The position numbers were made by a program, and so were the translations under genes. From positions 62,001-126,000 of the forward strand of contig NZ_JAERMK010000009.1 in NCBI RefSeq assembly GCF_016918015.1: a stretch of DNA of 64,000 bases, read 5' to 3'. Shown here one piece after another: positions 24,464 to 33,097 of the stretch. Origin of the DNA: Glycomyces sp. YM15 (GTDB lineage: Bacteria > Actinomycetota > Actinomycetes > Mycobacteriales > Micromonosporaceae). The notes under the pieces were generated by a model. That model searched no databases. It was not told where the DNA came from and was given only the letters and a program-made list of their open reading frames with translations. How positions within the stretch are numbered: position 1 is the first letter of the stretch; each line of letters begins with the position of its first letter.

Positions 24464-25810
24464 TCAGTCACAGTTGGCACCGATGCAGTCACCCACGCCC
24501 GGTCCGTCACCGGTCGGTCCTCTACCGGTCGGCCGACCGTCGTCGGCGGGACTGATGTCCTCCGCGTCGGGCGACGTGTCCTCGTCCTCGCCCTCCACCG
24601 ACTCGGACACGGTCGGAGTCGTGTCCTCGCCCCCGTCGCCGGGGGTGCCGCCGCCGTTCAACTGGAGCAACAGCAACACGATACCGCTCAGCACCACAAG
24701 CGCCACCACACCGGCGACCGCCATCACCAGCGGCCGCTTCGCCACGGGCTTGGACGCCGGCGGGGGCGTCGCGGCTCCCAGATCGATGCCCGGAGGCGAG
24801 GAGCCCGGCGGGACCTGGCCTCCCGCGTGCATCTGGTTCGCCTGCATCTGGCCTTGCGGCTGCTGCGGGGCGGCGGGCATCGGGTCGGCGACGCCCGCAG
24901 GGGGCCCTCCCATGGTCACGACGCCGGCGCGGCGCGGCAGCTGCCCGACCGGCGGCATGACCGAGGTCGACATCGGGTTGGCGTCGACCGCGACGCGCGC
25001 GAGCGCCGCCATCTCGGTGGCGCTGGAGAAGCGCTGATGCGGGTCCTTGAGCAGGGAGCGCTCGACGAAGGCGCGCACGCCCGGCGGGATGTCGGGCGGC
25101 AGCGGCGGGGGCGGGGTGCGCACATGGTGGAGTGCGAGCTCGATCGGGTTCTCGGCCTGGAACGGGCGGTGCCCGGTGAGGCCGTGGAAGGCCACCACGC
25201 CGAGCGAGTACATGTCCGAGGCGGGCAGTACGCCCGTGCCTTCGGCCTGTTCAGGGGCGATGTATGAGGCGGTGCCCATGACCGAGCCGGTGGCGGTGAG
25301 GTCGCCGGAGGCGCCCGAGCGGGCGATGCCGAAGTCGGTGAGCACGGCCTGGCCGTCGCGGGCGCGCACCAGGATGTTGCCGGGTTTGATGTCGCGGTGG
25401 ATGATGCCCCGCTCGTGGGCCTGCTGGAGCGCCTCGGCGGTGGCGGCGATGATCGGCATGAGTTCGCGGGCGTCGACGCGGCCGCGTTCGGCGATGAGGT
25501 CGGCGAGGGACTTGCCCTCGATGAACTCCATCACCAGGTAGGCGGTGGTCTCGCCGCTGGGCAGGTCGGCGTTGCCGAAGTCGTGCACGTTGACGATGTG
25601 CGGGTGGGTGAGGGCGGCCACGGTCTTGGCCTCGGCGGCGAAGCGCTTGGCGAAACCGGGCTCGTTCAGGAGCGCGGGGAGCATCGCCTTCACGGCCACG
25701 GTGCGTTCGAGCACGGTGTCCTCGGCCCGCCAGACCTCGCCCATGCCGCCTACGGCAATGCGTTCGCGCAGGCGATAGCGTTGCCCGAGGAGCATTTCGG
25801 GGCTCAACAC
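24464..25810 (-). CDS. pknA: Serine/threonine protein kinase PknA
   Basis: 448 residues from GTG 25810 with GAGGAG five nt upstream. Kinase domain about 12-270: Gly loop IAVGGMGEV, Lys41, HRD 138-140, DFG 159-161, and activation segment MGTASYIAPEQ. A Pro/Gln/Met-rich juxtamembrane linker leads to one membrane helix (361-384) and an acidic extracellular tail of about 60 residues with two Cys near the end (GDCIGANCD). There are no PASTA repeats, as expected for PknA. It phosphorylates division and shape proteins together with PknB. It follows pbpA after 226 nt in which TAGACT (minus strand, 25874-25869) is a possible -10 element. Confidence 0.94.
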   Translation of the reverse strand: MLSPEMLLGQRYRLRERIAVGGMGEVWRAEDTVLERTVAVKAMLPALLNEPGFAKRFAAEAKTVAALTHPHIVNVHDFGNADLPSGETTAYLVMEFIEGKSLADLIAERGRVDARELMPIIAATAEALQQAHERGIIHRDIKPGNILVRARDGQAVLTDFGIARSGASGDLTATGSVMGTASYIAPEQAEGTGVLPASDMYSLGVVAFHGLTGHRPFQAENPIELALHHVRTPPPPLPPDIPPGVRAFVERSLLKDPHQRFSSATEMAALARVAVDANPMSTSVMPPVGQLPRRAGVVTMGGPPAGVADPMPAAPQQPQGQMQANQMHAGGQVPPGSSPPGIDLGAATPPPASKPVAKRPLVMAVAGVVALVVLSGIVLLLLQLNGGGTPGDGGEDTTPTVSESVEGEDEDTSPDAEDISPADDGRPTGRGPTGDGPGVGDCIGANCD

Positions 25811-26036
25811 GGCGTCTCCTCATTTCTTCGGGAGGTATCAGCTCCGGGGGATCGGCGCTCGGCGCTTCAGTCTACTGTCAGGCCGCCCAGCTCCTGGTTC
25901 GTCAGGCGGCGGCACTGGAGCGCGGCACCTCGGCTCCGACCTCTCCGAGGATCCACGTTCGGGAGCGCTGTTGGGTTGCTGCGTCCAAGGATCGTGAGGG
26001 AACTGTGTCTTTGCCGCAATCATTCCCGGGCGGCCG

Positions 26037-27494
26037 TCAGTCCTCGGCGCCTTCCAGGACCTGCTGCATGAGGTCCCCGGAGATCTCGGCGGCCTTCGCC
26101 GAGGCCCCGTCGCCGTAGGAGTCGAGGAACACGCAGACGGCGACGGCGGGCTCGCCGTCCTTGTCCATGGCCCAGCCGTGGAACCAGCCGTGGTCCGGGT
26201 CGGGGTTCTCGCCGTCCTCGGAGTGCTCGGCGGTGCCGGTCTTGCCGCCGACGGTGTAGCCGTCGATCTGGGCGGTCCGGCCGGTCCCGTCCTCGACCAC
26301 GGCCTCCATGAGGATCTGCAGCTCCTGGGCGGTGTCCAGGTCGATCGACCGGCCGAGGTTGTCCTCGGCGAACTTCTGGACGGTGTTGCCCTCGGAGTCG
26401 GTGAGCTCGGCGACGATCTGCGGGGCCATCCGGTCGCCGCCGTTGACGATGGTCGCGGCGACGAGCGCGTTCTGCAGGACGGTCTCACGGACCTCCTGCT
26501 GGCCGATGCAGGCTTGGGCGCGGAAGGCTTTCTCGGAGAGGTCGCCGGTCTTCGACGGCACCGTCGACAGCGGGGTCTCGTAAGCCTCGCCGAAACCGAA
26601 CGCCTCGGTGATCTCGGTGATCTGCTCGACGCTCAGCTCCTCGACGCACAGCCGCGCGAACGTGGTGTTGCACGAGAGCGCGAAGGCCTCTTCGAGCGTG
26701 TACTCCTGGTTGGGGCACTGGCCCGAGGAGTTCGTGATCTCGTGGTTCGTGTCGGGGGCGGTGTAGCCGTTGCCGGCCGGGACCATGTCGCTGGCCTTGC
26801 CGCCGTTCTCGATGTACGCGGCGGAGACGATGGTCTTGAACGTCGAGCCCGGCGGGAAGAACTCCTGGCGGGTGAGGTCGAGCATGTCGCCGGACTCGTC
26901 GAGCGCGACCTTGGCGTCCTCGGAGGTGTCGCCGTTGTTGGAGGCGACCTCGGTCGGGTTCCAGCCCGGGTAGGAGGCCTGGGCGAGGATCTTGCCGGTC
27001 TTCGGGTCGATCACGACCGCGCCGCCTTTGACGCCGGTGTCCGCGATCGCGTCGTACGCGGCCTTCTGCAGGTCGGCGTCGATGGTGGTGACCACGTTGC
27101 CGCCGATCTTGCGCTCCTTGAGGATCGTGGCCATGAAGTCGTCCAGGGCCAGGAGCGAGCTGGTGCCGTTGAGCAGCGAGTTCTCAGCGTATTCCAGATT
27201 GGACGAGCCATAGCGGAGGGATTTGAAGCCGGTGATGTTGCCGAAGTAGTCGCCTTCGGGGTAGTCACGCATGTACTCGTAGTCGCCGCCGTCGGTGGGG
27301 ACCGACTGCGCGATCACGACGTCGCCGGCCAAGATCAGGCCGCGCGGCACCGAGTACTCGGCGACGATGCTGCGGCCGTCGAGCTGGCCCTGGTAGTCGT
27401 CGTGGTGGAAGAAGCCCACCCACGTGGACTGGACGATGAGGGCGCCCAGCAGGATCAGCGCCAGGACGCCGGTACGGCGGATGGCCGGGTTCAT
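26037..27494 (-). CDS. pbpA: Class B penicillin-binding protein PbpA (peptidoglycan transpeptidase)
   Basis: 485 residues. ATG at 27494 overlaps the rodA stop as ATGA. The longer frame upstream is a shadow. Residues 5-28 are an N-terminal membrane anchor, followed by a dimerisation region and the transpeptidase domain. The three catalytic motifs are complete: STFK (Ser217-Lys220), SCN (274-276) and KTG (418-420). It cross-links peptide stems outside the membrane, partnered with the glycan polymerase RodA encoded just upstream. The set rodA-pbpA-pknA-pknB is the conserved actinobacterial cluster for growth and septation. Confidence 0.96.
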   Translation of the reverse strand: MNPAIRRTGVLALILLGALIVQSTWVGFFHHDDYQGQLDGRSIVAEYSVPRGLILAGDVVIAQSVPTDGGDYEYMRDYPEGDYFGNITGFKSLRYGSSNLEYAENSLLNGTSSLLALDDFMATILKERKIGGNVVTTIDADLQKAAYDAIADTGVKGGAVVIDPKTGKILAQASYPGWNPTEVASNNGDTSEDAKVALDESGDMLDLTRQEFFPPGSTFKTIVSAAYIENGGKASDMVPAGNGYTAPDTNHEITNSSGQCPNQEYTLEEAFALSCNTTFARLCVEELSVEQITEITEAFGFGEAYETPLSTVPSKTGDLSEKAFRAQACIGQQEVRETVLQNALVAATIVNGGDRMAPQIVAELTDSEGNTVQKFAEDNLGRSIDLDTAQELQILMEAVVEDGTGRTAQIDGYTVGGKTGTAEHSEDGENPDPDHGWFHGWAMDKDGEPAVAVCVFLDSYGDGASAKAAEISGDLMQQVLEGAED

Positions 27495-29470
27495 TCGCTG
27501 CCCTCTTTCCTGTTGTCGTCGTAGCCTGTCGGGGGCTGGGGCCGGTAATCGAAGGCAGAGCTCGGCGGGGGCGGCGGCGTCTGCGGGGCCGGGCGGGTCG
27601 GGTCGCCGGGAGGCGGCGGTGGCGGGCTGCCGTACGCGGAGCCGGGCGGCGGCGGGGGTGTCTGCGGCGGCTGCTGGGGGCCTCGGGCGTTCGGGTTGCC
27701 GGGGTGTCCCGGCCGGCCGGTCGGGCCTCCGGGCTGGCCGGTCGGGCCTCCGGGCTGGCCGGTCGGGCCTCCGTACTGGCCGCCGCCCTGCGGGGGCGAC
27801 GGGGGCGGCGACATGGGAGGGGACATCGGCGGGCCGGAGACCGGGCCGCCCGGAGGCGGGCTGAGCACGTCCTCCTCCATGGTCCCCTGCGTCGGGCCGC
27901 CGCCTTGGAGGTGGCCCGGGATGATGAGCTCGGTCGGCTGGTCGCCGCCCGGGATCGGCCCGGAGTCCATAACCCCGGCGAGCGCCGCCTGCTCGGCGGC
28001 GCGCTTGGCGGCCTGCTCGGCGAGGAACTCCGGCGGGGCCTCGGTCTTCTGCAGGCCGAACGAGGCCTGCCAGGGTTTGCGGGCGTCGTCCGAGACGCGC
28101 ACGAGCAGGCCGATCAGCAGCCACGAGCCGACGAGCGAGGAGCCGCCCGCGGCGAGGAACGCCGTCGTCTGGCCGGTCATCGGGATGAGCCCGGTGACGC
28201 CGCCGAACACCACGAACAACTGGAACGCGACCAGGAACGCCAGGCCCCCGGCCATGAGCGAGCCGAACTGGTCGCGCGACATGATGCCGATCTTGAAGCC
28301 GCGTTCGACGAGGACCGCGTACAGCAGCAGGATCGCGATGAGGCCGATGAGGCCGACCTCCTCGCCGATCGCGGCGAGGATGAAGTCCGATTCGGAGGCG
28401 GGGATGCGGTTCGGGTTGCCCGAGCCGGGCCCGTTCCCCAGAATGCCGCCGGAGTTGAGCGCGACCAGGCCCTGCACGAGCTGGTACGAGGAGGTCACCG
28501 GGTCGTCGACGTACGCCCAGGGGTCGAGCCAGATCGCCACGCGCACTTGGAGGTGCGAGAAGAACGGGTAGATCGCGACGCAGCCGCCGATGAACATCGT
28601 CAGACCGATGACGATCCACGAGGCGCGGCGCGTGGACATGTACAGCATCGAGAGGAAGATGGAGAACAGCAGCAGCGAGGTGCCGAGGTCGCGCTCCATG
28701 ACGAGGATGATGAGGCTGGCGGCCCAGACGATGACGATCGGGCCGAGGTCCTTCATGCGCGGCAGCTGCAGGCCCAGGATCTTCTTGCCGGCCACCGAGA
28801 GCATGTCCCGCTTGCGCACCAGGTACACCGCGAAGAAGATCAGCAGCATCAGCTTGGCGAACTCGGAGGGCTGGACCGAGAAGCTTCCCAGGCGGATCCA
28901 GTTCTTCGAACCGCCCGAACCCGAGATCGAGTACGGCAGGAAGCCCGGGATCGCCGCGAGGAAGATGCCCGCGAACAGCAGGATGTACGCGTAGCCGCGC
29001 AGTACCCGGTGGTTGCGGACCACCACGAGGAGCACGGTCAGCAGGACGACGGCGGCCATGTAGTACATGAGCTGGCGCCCGCCCTGCCCGGCGAAGATGC
29101 CCGCGTCGGCCGGGAGCGGGTCCTCCCTCGCCGCGGTGCGGTCGATGCGCCGGATGTAGACGATGCCGATGCCGGTGAGGAACGCGGCGATGGGCACGAG
29201 CAGCGGGTCGGCGTACGGGGCGAGGAACTTGACGGCGGTCCACGCGCACATCGAGACGATGAAGATCAGCAGCGGCAGCAGGTAGGTCACCGAGGTGGTC
29301 TCGTCGGTGAGCGCGACGTCGATCGTCAACTGGAACAGGAAGACCGCGACCCCGCCCATGATCATCATGACGATCTCGCGGAAGACGCGCTTGGGCATGC
29401 CCGTCAGCGGTGTGAGCGGCGGTTCGGACGGTCCCGCCGGCCGGGCGGTCGCCGACATCGGCTGGGCCAT
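27491..29470 (-). CDS. rodA: RodA/FtsW-family SEDS peptidoglycan polymerase with disordered C-tail
   Basis: 659 residues. About ten membrane helices span roughly 35-465. The SEDS signature lies in the GNGPGSGNPNRIPASESDFI stretch, and the Asp of ASESDF is in a conserved loop. The final 170 residues are a cytoplasmic Pro/Gly tail containing tandem GPTGQPG units. The tail is long for the family and may dock FHA or kinase-regulated partners. It polymerises lipid II into glycan strands. ATG at 29470 follows AAGGGGAACTG. It lies between pstP (54-nt gap) and pbpA (ATGA overlap). Confidence 0.95.
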   Translation of the reverse strand: MAQPMSATARPAGPSEPPLTPLTGMPKRVFREIVMMIMGGVAVFLFQLTIDVALTDETTSVTYLLPLLIFIVSMCAWTAVKFLAPYADPLLVPIAAFLTGIGIVYIRRIDRTAAREDPLPADAGIFAGQGGRQLMYYMAAVVLLTVLLVVVRNHRVLRGYAYILLFAGIFLAAIPGFLPYSISGSGGSKNWIRLGSFSVQPSEFAKLMLLIFFAVYLVRKRDMLSVAGKKILGLQLPRMKDLGPIVIVWAASLIILVMERDLGTSLLLFSIFLSMLYMSTRRASWIVIGLTMFIGGCVAIYPFFSHLQVRVAIWLDPWAYVDDPVTSSYQLVQGLVALNSGGILGNGPGSGNPNRIPASESDFILAAIGEEVGLIGLIAILLLYAVLVERGFKIGIMSRDQFGSLMAGGLAFLVAFQLFVVFGGVTGLIPMTGQTTAFLAAGGSSLVGSWLLIGLLVRVSDDARKPWQASFGLQKTEAPPEFLAEQAAKRAAEQAALAGVMDSGPIPGGDQPTELIIPGHLQGGGPTQGTMEEDVLSPPPGGPVSGPPMSPPMSPPPSPPQGGGQYGGPTGQPGGPTGQPGGPTGRPGHPGNPNARGPQQPPQTPPPPPGSAYGSPPPPPPGDPTRPAPQTPPPPPSSAFDYRPQPPTGYDDNRKEGSE

Positions 29471-29524
29471 CAGTTCCCCTTGCGTCTCAATACGGAATGC
29501 GTAGCGAGCCTATATCGGCCACGC

Positions 29525-30790
29525 TCAGTCGTCGCGACAGTCCTTTGCAGCCGCCGGAGCGGCCTCCGACTCGCCTTCCGCGGTGGCGCACAGCGGGTCG
29601 AGGCTCTCGTTTCCGGCATCGGGGTCGACCAGGGCGCTCAACTCGTCCTCGGCGGCGCCGCCGTCGACGGTGATCCCGTTCTCGAGATCGGACTCGACCG
29701 AGTCCACGGCGTCCTCGGCGGGCCGACCGGTGTCCGTGTCGAGCCACGCCAGCCGGTATCCCGCCACCTCAAAAGGGAGGCCTCGGAAGAGGCTGATGGT
29801 GCCCGCCTCTGAGACGCCGATGAAGTACTGCGTGCGCGCCCACCACACGCCGCCGCCCGCGATGAGCGTGAGCACGATGAGGCAGGCCAGGATCGTGCGC
29901 CACACCCGGCCCTGCTTGCGGGCCTTCGGCTGCGGGTCGGTCGTCTCGGACTCGCCGTCCGCGTCGGCCGACGCCTCGGCCTCCTTGACCGCTCGCAGGA
30001 CGGCCGTGTCGGACTCGGCCAGTCGCGCGTCGGCGGCCGCGCCGCCGATGAGCTGGCGCTGCTCGCCCGGGTCCTCGGCGACGACGTCGGCGACGAGCAC
30101 CGTCACGTTGTCGGGCGCGCCGGCGTCGAGCGCCTGCTGGACCAGGGTCTCGGCGGCCTCCTGCGGGGACGCGGCGTTTTGCAGGGTGCGGGCGATGTCG
30201 GCGTCGGAGACGGGCCCCGAGAGGCCGTCCGAGCACAGGACCAGGCGGTCGCCCGGGACGCCCTTGATGGTCTGGAACGCGGGCTCGACCTCGGCCGCGC
30301 CGAGCGCGCGCAGCAGCAGGGAGCGCTGCGGGTGCCGCTCGGCCTCCTCGGCGGTGATGCGGCCTTCGTCGACGAGCATCTGCACGTACGTGTCGTCGAC
30401 GGTGATCTGCTCGAAGCCGCCCTCGCGCAGCCGGTAGGCGCGCGAGTCGCCGATGTGCACGAGGTTGAACCACTCGCCGTCGAACCACAGGGCGGTGAGC
30501 GTGGTGCCCATGCCCTCCTTCTGCGGGTCGTCGGCGACCTGGCGGCGGATGGCGCGGTTGGCATCGGCGACGGCGTCGGCGAGTTCGTCCACGACCGAGT
30601 CGGCGGGCGGGGGCACGTCCAGCCGGGCGACGGTGTTGATGACGATGGCCGAGGCGAGGTCACCGGCGGCCATGCCGCCCATGCCGTCGGCCACGGCGAT
30701 GAAATGGGGACCGGCGAACACCGAGTCCTGGTTGCCTTGCCTCACCACCCCGCGGTCGGAGATGGCCGCGTATCGCAGGTGCAAACTCAT
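29525..30790 (-). CDS. pstP: PP2C-type Ser/Thr phosphatase PstP
   Basis: 421 residues. PPM/PP2C metal-binding residues are visible: RQGNQDSVF (14-25), VADGMGG with Asp35, CSDG with Asp188 and APDNVT with Asp227. A cytoplasmic catalytic domain (1-240) is followed by an acidic linker, a membrane helix (about 298-316) and an extracellular C-terminus with a final pair of Cys. It dephosphorylates PknA, PknB and their substrates. ATG at 30790. It is encoded directly after fhaB and before rodA, the standard order. Confidence 0.96.
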   Translation of the reverse strand: MSLHLRYAAISDRGVVRQGNQDSVFAGPHFIAVADGMGGMAAGDLASAIVINTVARLDVPPPADSVVDELADAVADANRAIRRQVADDPQKEGMGTTLTALWFDGEWFNLVHIGDSRAYRLREGGFEQITVDDTYVQMLVDEGRITAEEAERHPQRSLLLRALGAAEVEPAFQTIKGVPGDRLVLCSDGLSGPVSDADIARTLQNAASPQEAAETLVQQALDAGAPDNVTVLVADVVAEDPGEQRQLIGGAAADARLAESDTAVLRAVKEAEASADADGESETTDPQPKARKQGRVWRTILACLIVLTLIAGGGVWWARTQYFIGVSEAGTISLFRGLPFEVAGYRLAWLDTDTGRPAEDAVDSVESDLENGITVDGGAAEDELSALVDPDAGNESLDPLCATAEGESEAAPAAAKDCRDD

Positions 30791-30861
30791 GAATCAACCG
30801 CCGTAGCGCGGGCACGCCCGCTGTTCGATGTCGACATCGCCGTCTCTCGTTCCGCGGGCTG

Positions 30862-31356
30862 CTAGGGACGCAGCTCGAAGGAGGAACGCCCGATCCGGAT
30901 GGGCACCCCGAGCGGGACCGGCGTGGGTGCAGTGACTCTAGCGCGACCCAGGTAGGTGCCGTTCGTGGAGCCCAGGTCCTCGACCACCCACTGGCCGTCC
31001 TGCGGGCGCACGCGGGCGTGCCGGTTGGAGGCGAAGTCGTCGCGGATGACGATCGTGGAGTCGGCGGCGCGGCCGATCGAGATGGGCTGGCCGGAGAGCA
31101 CGAACCGGCGGCCCTGGAGTTCGCCGGTGGTGACGACCAGCCACTGCGCCGCCGCCTGCGGGGCCTGCGGGCGGGCGCCGCGTCCGCCCGGAGCGGGCGG
31201 GGCCGAGACGGGGCCCGCGCCGGCGGCGGGGCCGGCGGTCGCGGGGCGGCGCTGGGCGAGCAGGTCGCGGGTGATCGTCCGGGCGGCGGCGAACACGAAC
31301 AGCCACAGCAGCACGAGGAACCCGAACCGGGCGACGGTCTGGACTATCTCAGGCAT
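30862..31356 (-). CDS. fhaB: FHA-domain protein FhaB (FipA)
   Basis: 164 residues. ATG at 31356 is chosen because GGGAG lies six nt upstream and the protein then begins MPEIVQTVARFGFLVLLWLF, a membrane anchor as in other FhaB proteins. A Pro/Ala/Gly linker leads to an FHA domain (about 85-164) with the phosphothreonine pocket residues in SIGRAADSTIVI, SNRHARV and DLGSTNGTYLG. It binds phosphorylated Thr residues made by PknA/PknB and connects them to the division machinery. Next to fhaA (upstream) and pstP (downstream, 71-nt gap). Confidence 0.94.
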   Translation of the reverse strand: MPEIVQTVARFGFLVLLWLFVFAAARTITRDLLAQRRPATAGPAAGAGPVSAPPAPGGRGARPQAPQAAAQWLVVTTGELQGRRFVLSGQPISIGRAADSTIVIRDDFASNRHARVRPQDGQWVVEDLGSTNGTYLGRARVTAPTPVPLGVPIRIGRSSFELRP

Positions 31357-31716
31357 TCGGCGCTCCCAGCCAATGAACGATCGGTCCCAGACACGGTAGC
31401 CCACCGCGGCACGGGCGAAAAGGCGAGCCGCCGGGCCCGCCCGCCGGGGACGCGCCGACCCGAGCCGCTGAGACGGTCAGAGGCACAAGGTTTCCCGGGC
31501 CGCGTGACGCGGCGCCGGAGGCGCCAGGTCCGCGCGACAGCCCGAGGCCCGCCCACTCGCTGTCACTGATCGCCCTGGCCCGGGCCGGAGGAGAACCCTT
31601 CGGACCGAATGCGGACCTGGCGCGTGCCGCGCCGTCACGCAGCCCGGGGAACCTTACTTCCCCCGGCAGCACGAAGCCCCGGTCTGCCGGACCGGGGCGT
31701 CACGTACTCACGGGCG
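31357..31716. other. Intergenic region between fhaA and fhaB
   Basis: About 360 nt. It holds the fhaA terminator and a second imperfect hairpin (31641-31669, GCCCGGGGAA / TTCCCCCGGC). The remainder should include an internal promoter for fhaB and the genes after it. No gene is seen. Confidence 0.5.
31676..31698 (-). terminator. Terminator of fhaA
   Basis: 9-bp stem GCCCCGGTC / GACCGGGGC with a 5-nt loop, 18 nt after the fhaA stop on the minus strand, followed by TTCGTG. Confidence 0.6.
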
Positions 31717-32430
31717 TTAACCCGCTTGCAGCGTCAGGGAGGTGGTGCCGATCTGGATCACGTCACCGGGCTGCATGGAGACCGTGGCGATCCGCTGGCC
31801 GTTGACCAGCGTGCCGTTGGTCGAGCCGAGGTCGGTGACCGAGACCTGGCGGCCGTCGAAGTCAACGCGCACATGGCGACGCGAGATACCGACATCGGGA
31901 AGCCGGATCTGGGCCTGCTCGCCGCGGCCGATGATCGTGGCGCCGTGGGCGACGGTGAACTGGCGGCCGTCGGCGGTCACCAGCACCGGCCCCGTGGGGG
32001 CCTGCTGCTGGGCGGGGCCGTAGCCGCCGCCGGAGACCGGCTGGTCCATACCCTCGTTGAGGGCCGCGACCTCAGCGGTCACACGGAACATGCCGGTGTC
32101 GAGCCCTTCACCGCGCTCGATCTCGACGATGACGTCGCCGTACACCGTCCAGCCGTTCTCGCCGATGAACTCGGCCTGGGACTGGGCCAGCTCCTGCGCC
32201 AGCGCCGCCGCATAGGGGGCGAGGCGGTCGTGGTCGGGCGGGGAGAGGTCGATGACGTAGCGGTTCGGCACCAGCACGCGCCCGCCGGCGAGGACCGCCT
32301 TGTGGGTCTCCGCCTCGCGCTGCATGGCGCTGGCGATCTCGACCGGGTGCACAACGCCCTTGAACATCTTGTTGAAGGTGCCTTCGAACAGGCCCTCCAG
32401 TTGTTTCTCCAAGCGTTGCAGAACGCTCAC
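31717..32430 (-). CDS. fhaA: FHA-domain protein FhaA (DUF3662-FHA)
   Basis: 237 residues from GTG 32430, preceded by AGGAGGAG. Residues 1-118 form the DUF3662/FhaA N-terminal domain (MSVLQRLEKQLEGLFEGTFN through the VYGDVIVEIE strand). A short Gln/Pro linker leads to a C-terminal FHA domain (about 150-237) with IIGRGEQAQIRLPDVGISRR and DLGSTNGTLVNG. Orthologues bind phosphorylated MurJ/MviN and RodA-type partners and regulate lipid II supply. The linker is much shorter than in mycobacteria, giving a compact protein. First gene of the cluster and divergent from an XRE regulator. Confidence 0.95.
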   Translation of the reverse strand: MSVLQRLEKQLEGLFEGTFNKMFKGVVHPVEIASAMQREAETHKAVLAGGRVLVPNRYVIDLSPPDHDRLAPYAAALAQELAQSQAEFIGENGWTVYGDVIVEIERGEGLDTGMFRVTAEVAALNEGMDQPVSGGGYGPAQQQAPTGPVLVTADGRQFTVAHGATIIGRGEQAQIRLPDVGISRRHVRVDFDGRQVSVTDLGSTNGTLVNGQRIATVSMQPGDVIQIGTTSLTLQAG

Positions 32431-32669
32431 CGGTTCTCCTCCTCGTCAGACGCCATCCGGTCCGTGACGCTCCCTTGAATAGCCGCGTCGTCTCCCGATG
32501 GTATCGGCTGGGTTCCGGCGACGGCGAGCGGTTGAGACGCAACCCTTCCCCGAGTCCGATTCATATCGTCTGATCGGGTGAGGTCGCTGTCAGCTGGTAG
32601 TACCGAATGCTGACAAGGCCAGGCAGGGGCGGGTGGCGATCCCGGTCGAAGGCGCGTAGGGTGACGCGG

Positions 32670-33008
32670 GTGACAGATCGCGACTTCAGCTCATTCGTCC
32701 GGGACGTGCGCAAACGCGCCCACGTCTCGTTCCGCGAGCTCTCCGACTCCGCCGGGGTCTCCAACCCCTACCTCCAGGGCGAACGCGGCGTGCGCCGCCC
32801 CAGTGGCGCGGTCCTGCGGCAGCTGGCGCTGGCGCTCCGGGTGACCACCCCGATCATGTACCTGCGGGCGAACCTCACGTCCGAGAACGGCTCCGCCACC
32901 CCGCTGGCCATCGCCACCGACCGCGAGCTCACCTCGAAGCAGAAGCAGACCCTCGCCGAGATGTACGAGGCCTTCTGCAGCGAGAACGAGCGCGGCTCGG
33001 CGAAGTGA
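32670..33008 (+). CDS. XRE-family helix-turn-helix regulator
   Basis: 112 residues from GTG 32670, which has AGGG eight nt upstream. An ATG at 32607 would add 21 basic residues and has no good ribosome site. The HTH occupies about residues 5-62 (FVRDVRKRAHVSFRELSDSA, then GVSNPYLQGERGVRRPS). Homologues typically read NPYLSQVERG or NPYLSQIERG. Here one residue of the turn after helix 3 is missing. The C-terminus (RELTSKQKQTLAEMYEAFC) is the helical tail typical of this actinobacterial group. It is divergent from fhaA, so it may control the cell-division cluster, but that is inference. Confidence 0.82.
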   Translation: MTDRDFSSFVRDVRKRAHVSFRELSDSAGVSNPYLQGERGVRRPSGAVLRQLALALRVTTPIMYLRANLTSENGSATPLAIATDRELTSKQKQTLAEMYEAFCSENERGSAK

Positions 33009-33014
33009 TCGGAG

Positions 33015-33037
33015 CCGGGCGCCGGTGGGGCGCCCGG
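33015..33037 (+). terminator. Terminator of the XRE regulator gene
   Basis: 9-bp stem CCGGGCGCC / GGCGCCCGG with a 5-nt loop, seven nt past the stop. Confidence 0.55.
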
Positions 33038-33055
33038 ACTCCCCCTCGACCATGA

Positions 33056-33089
33056 CCGAACGCGGCACCGGTCCCGGTGCCGCGTTCGG
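33056..33089. terminator. Bidirectional terminator between convergent genes
   Basis: Perfect 16-bp arms CCGAACGCGGCACCGG / CCGGTGCCGCGTTCGG around a tiny loop, between the XRE gene (+) and the aminotransferase gene (-). Confidence 0.8.
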
Positions 33090-33097
33090 TCGCTGTC

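Noticed and set aside
26037-29249. 1070-aa minus-strand frame including PbpA
   Set aside because: Only the part from ATG 27494 is PbpA. The upstream portion is an out-of-frame copy of rodA.
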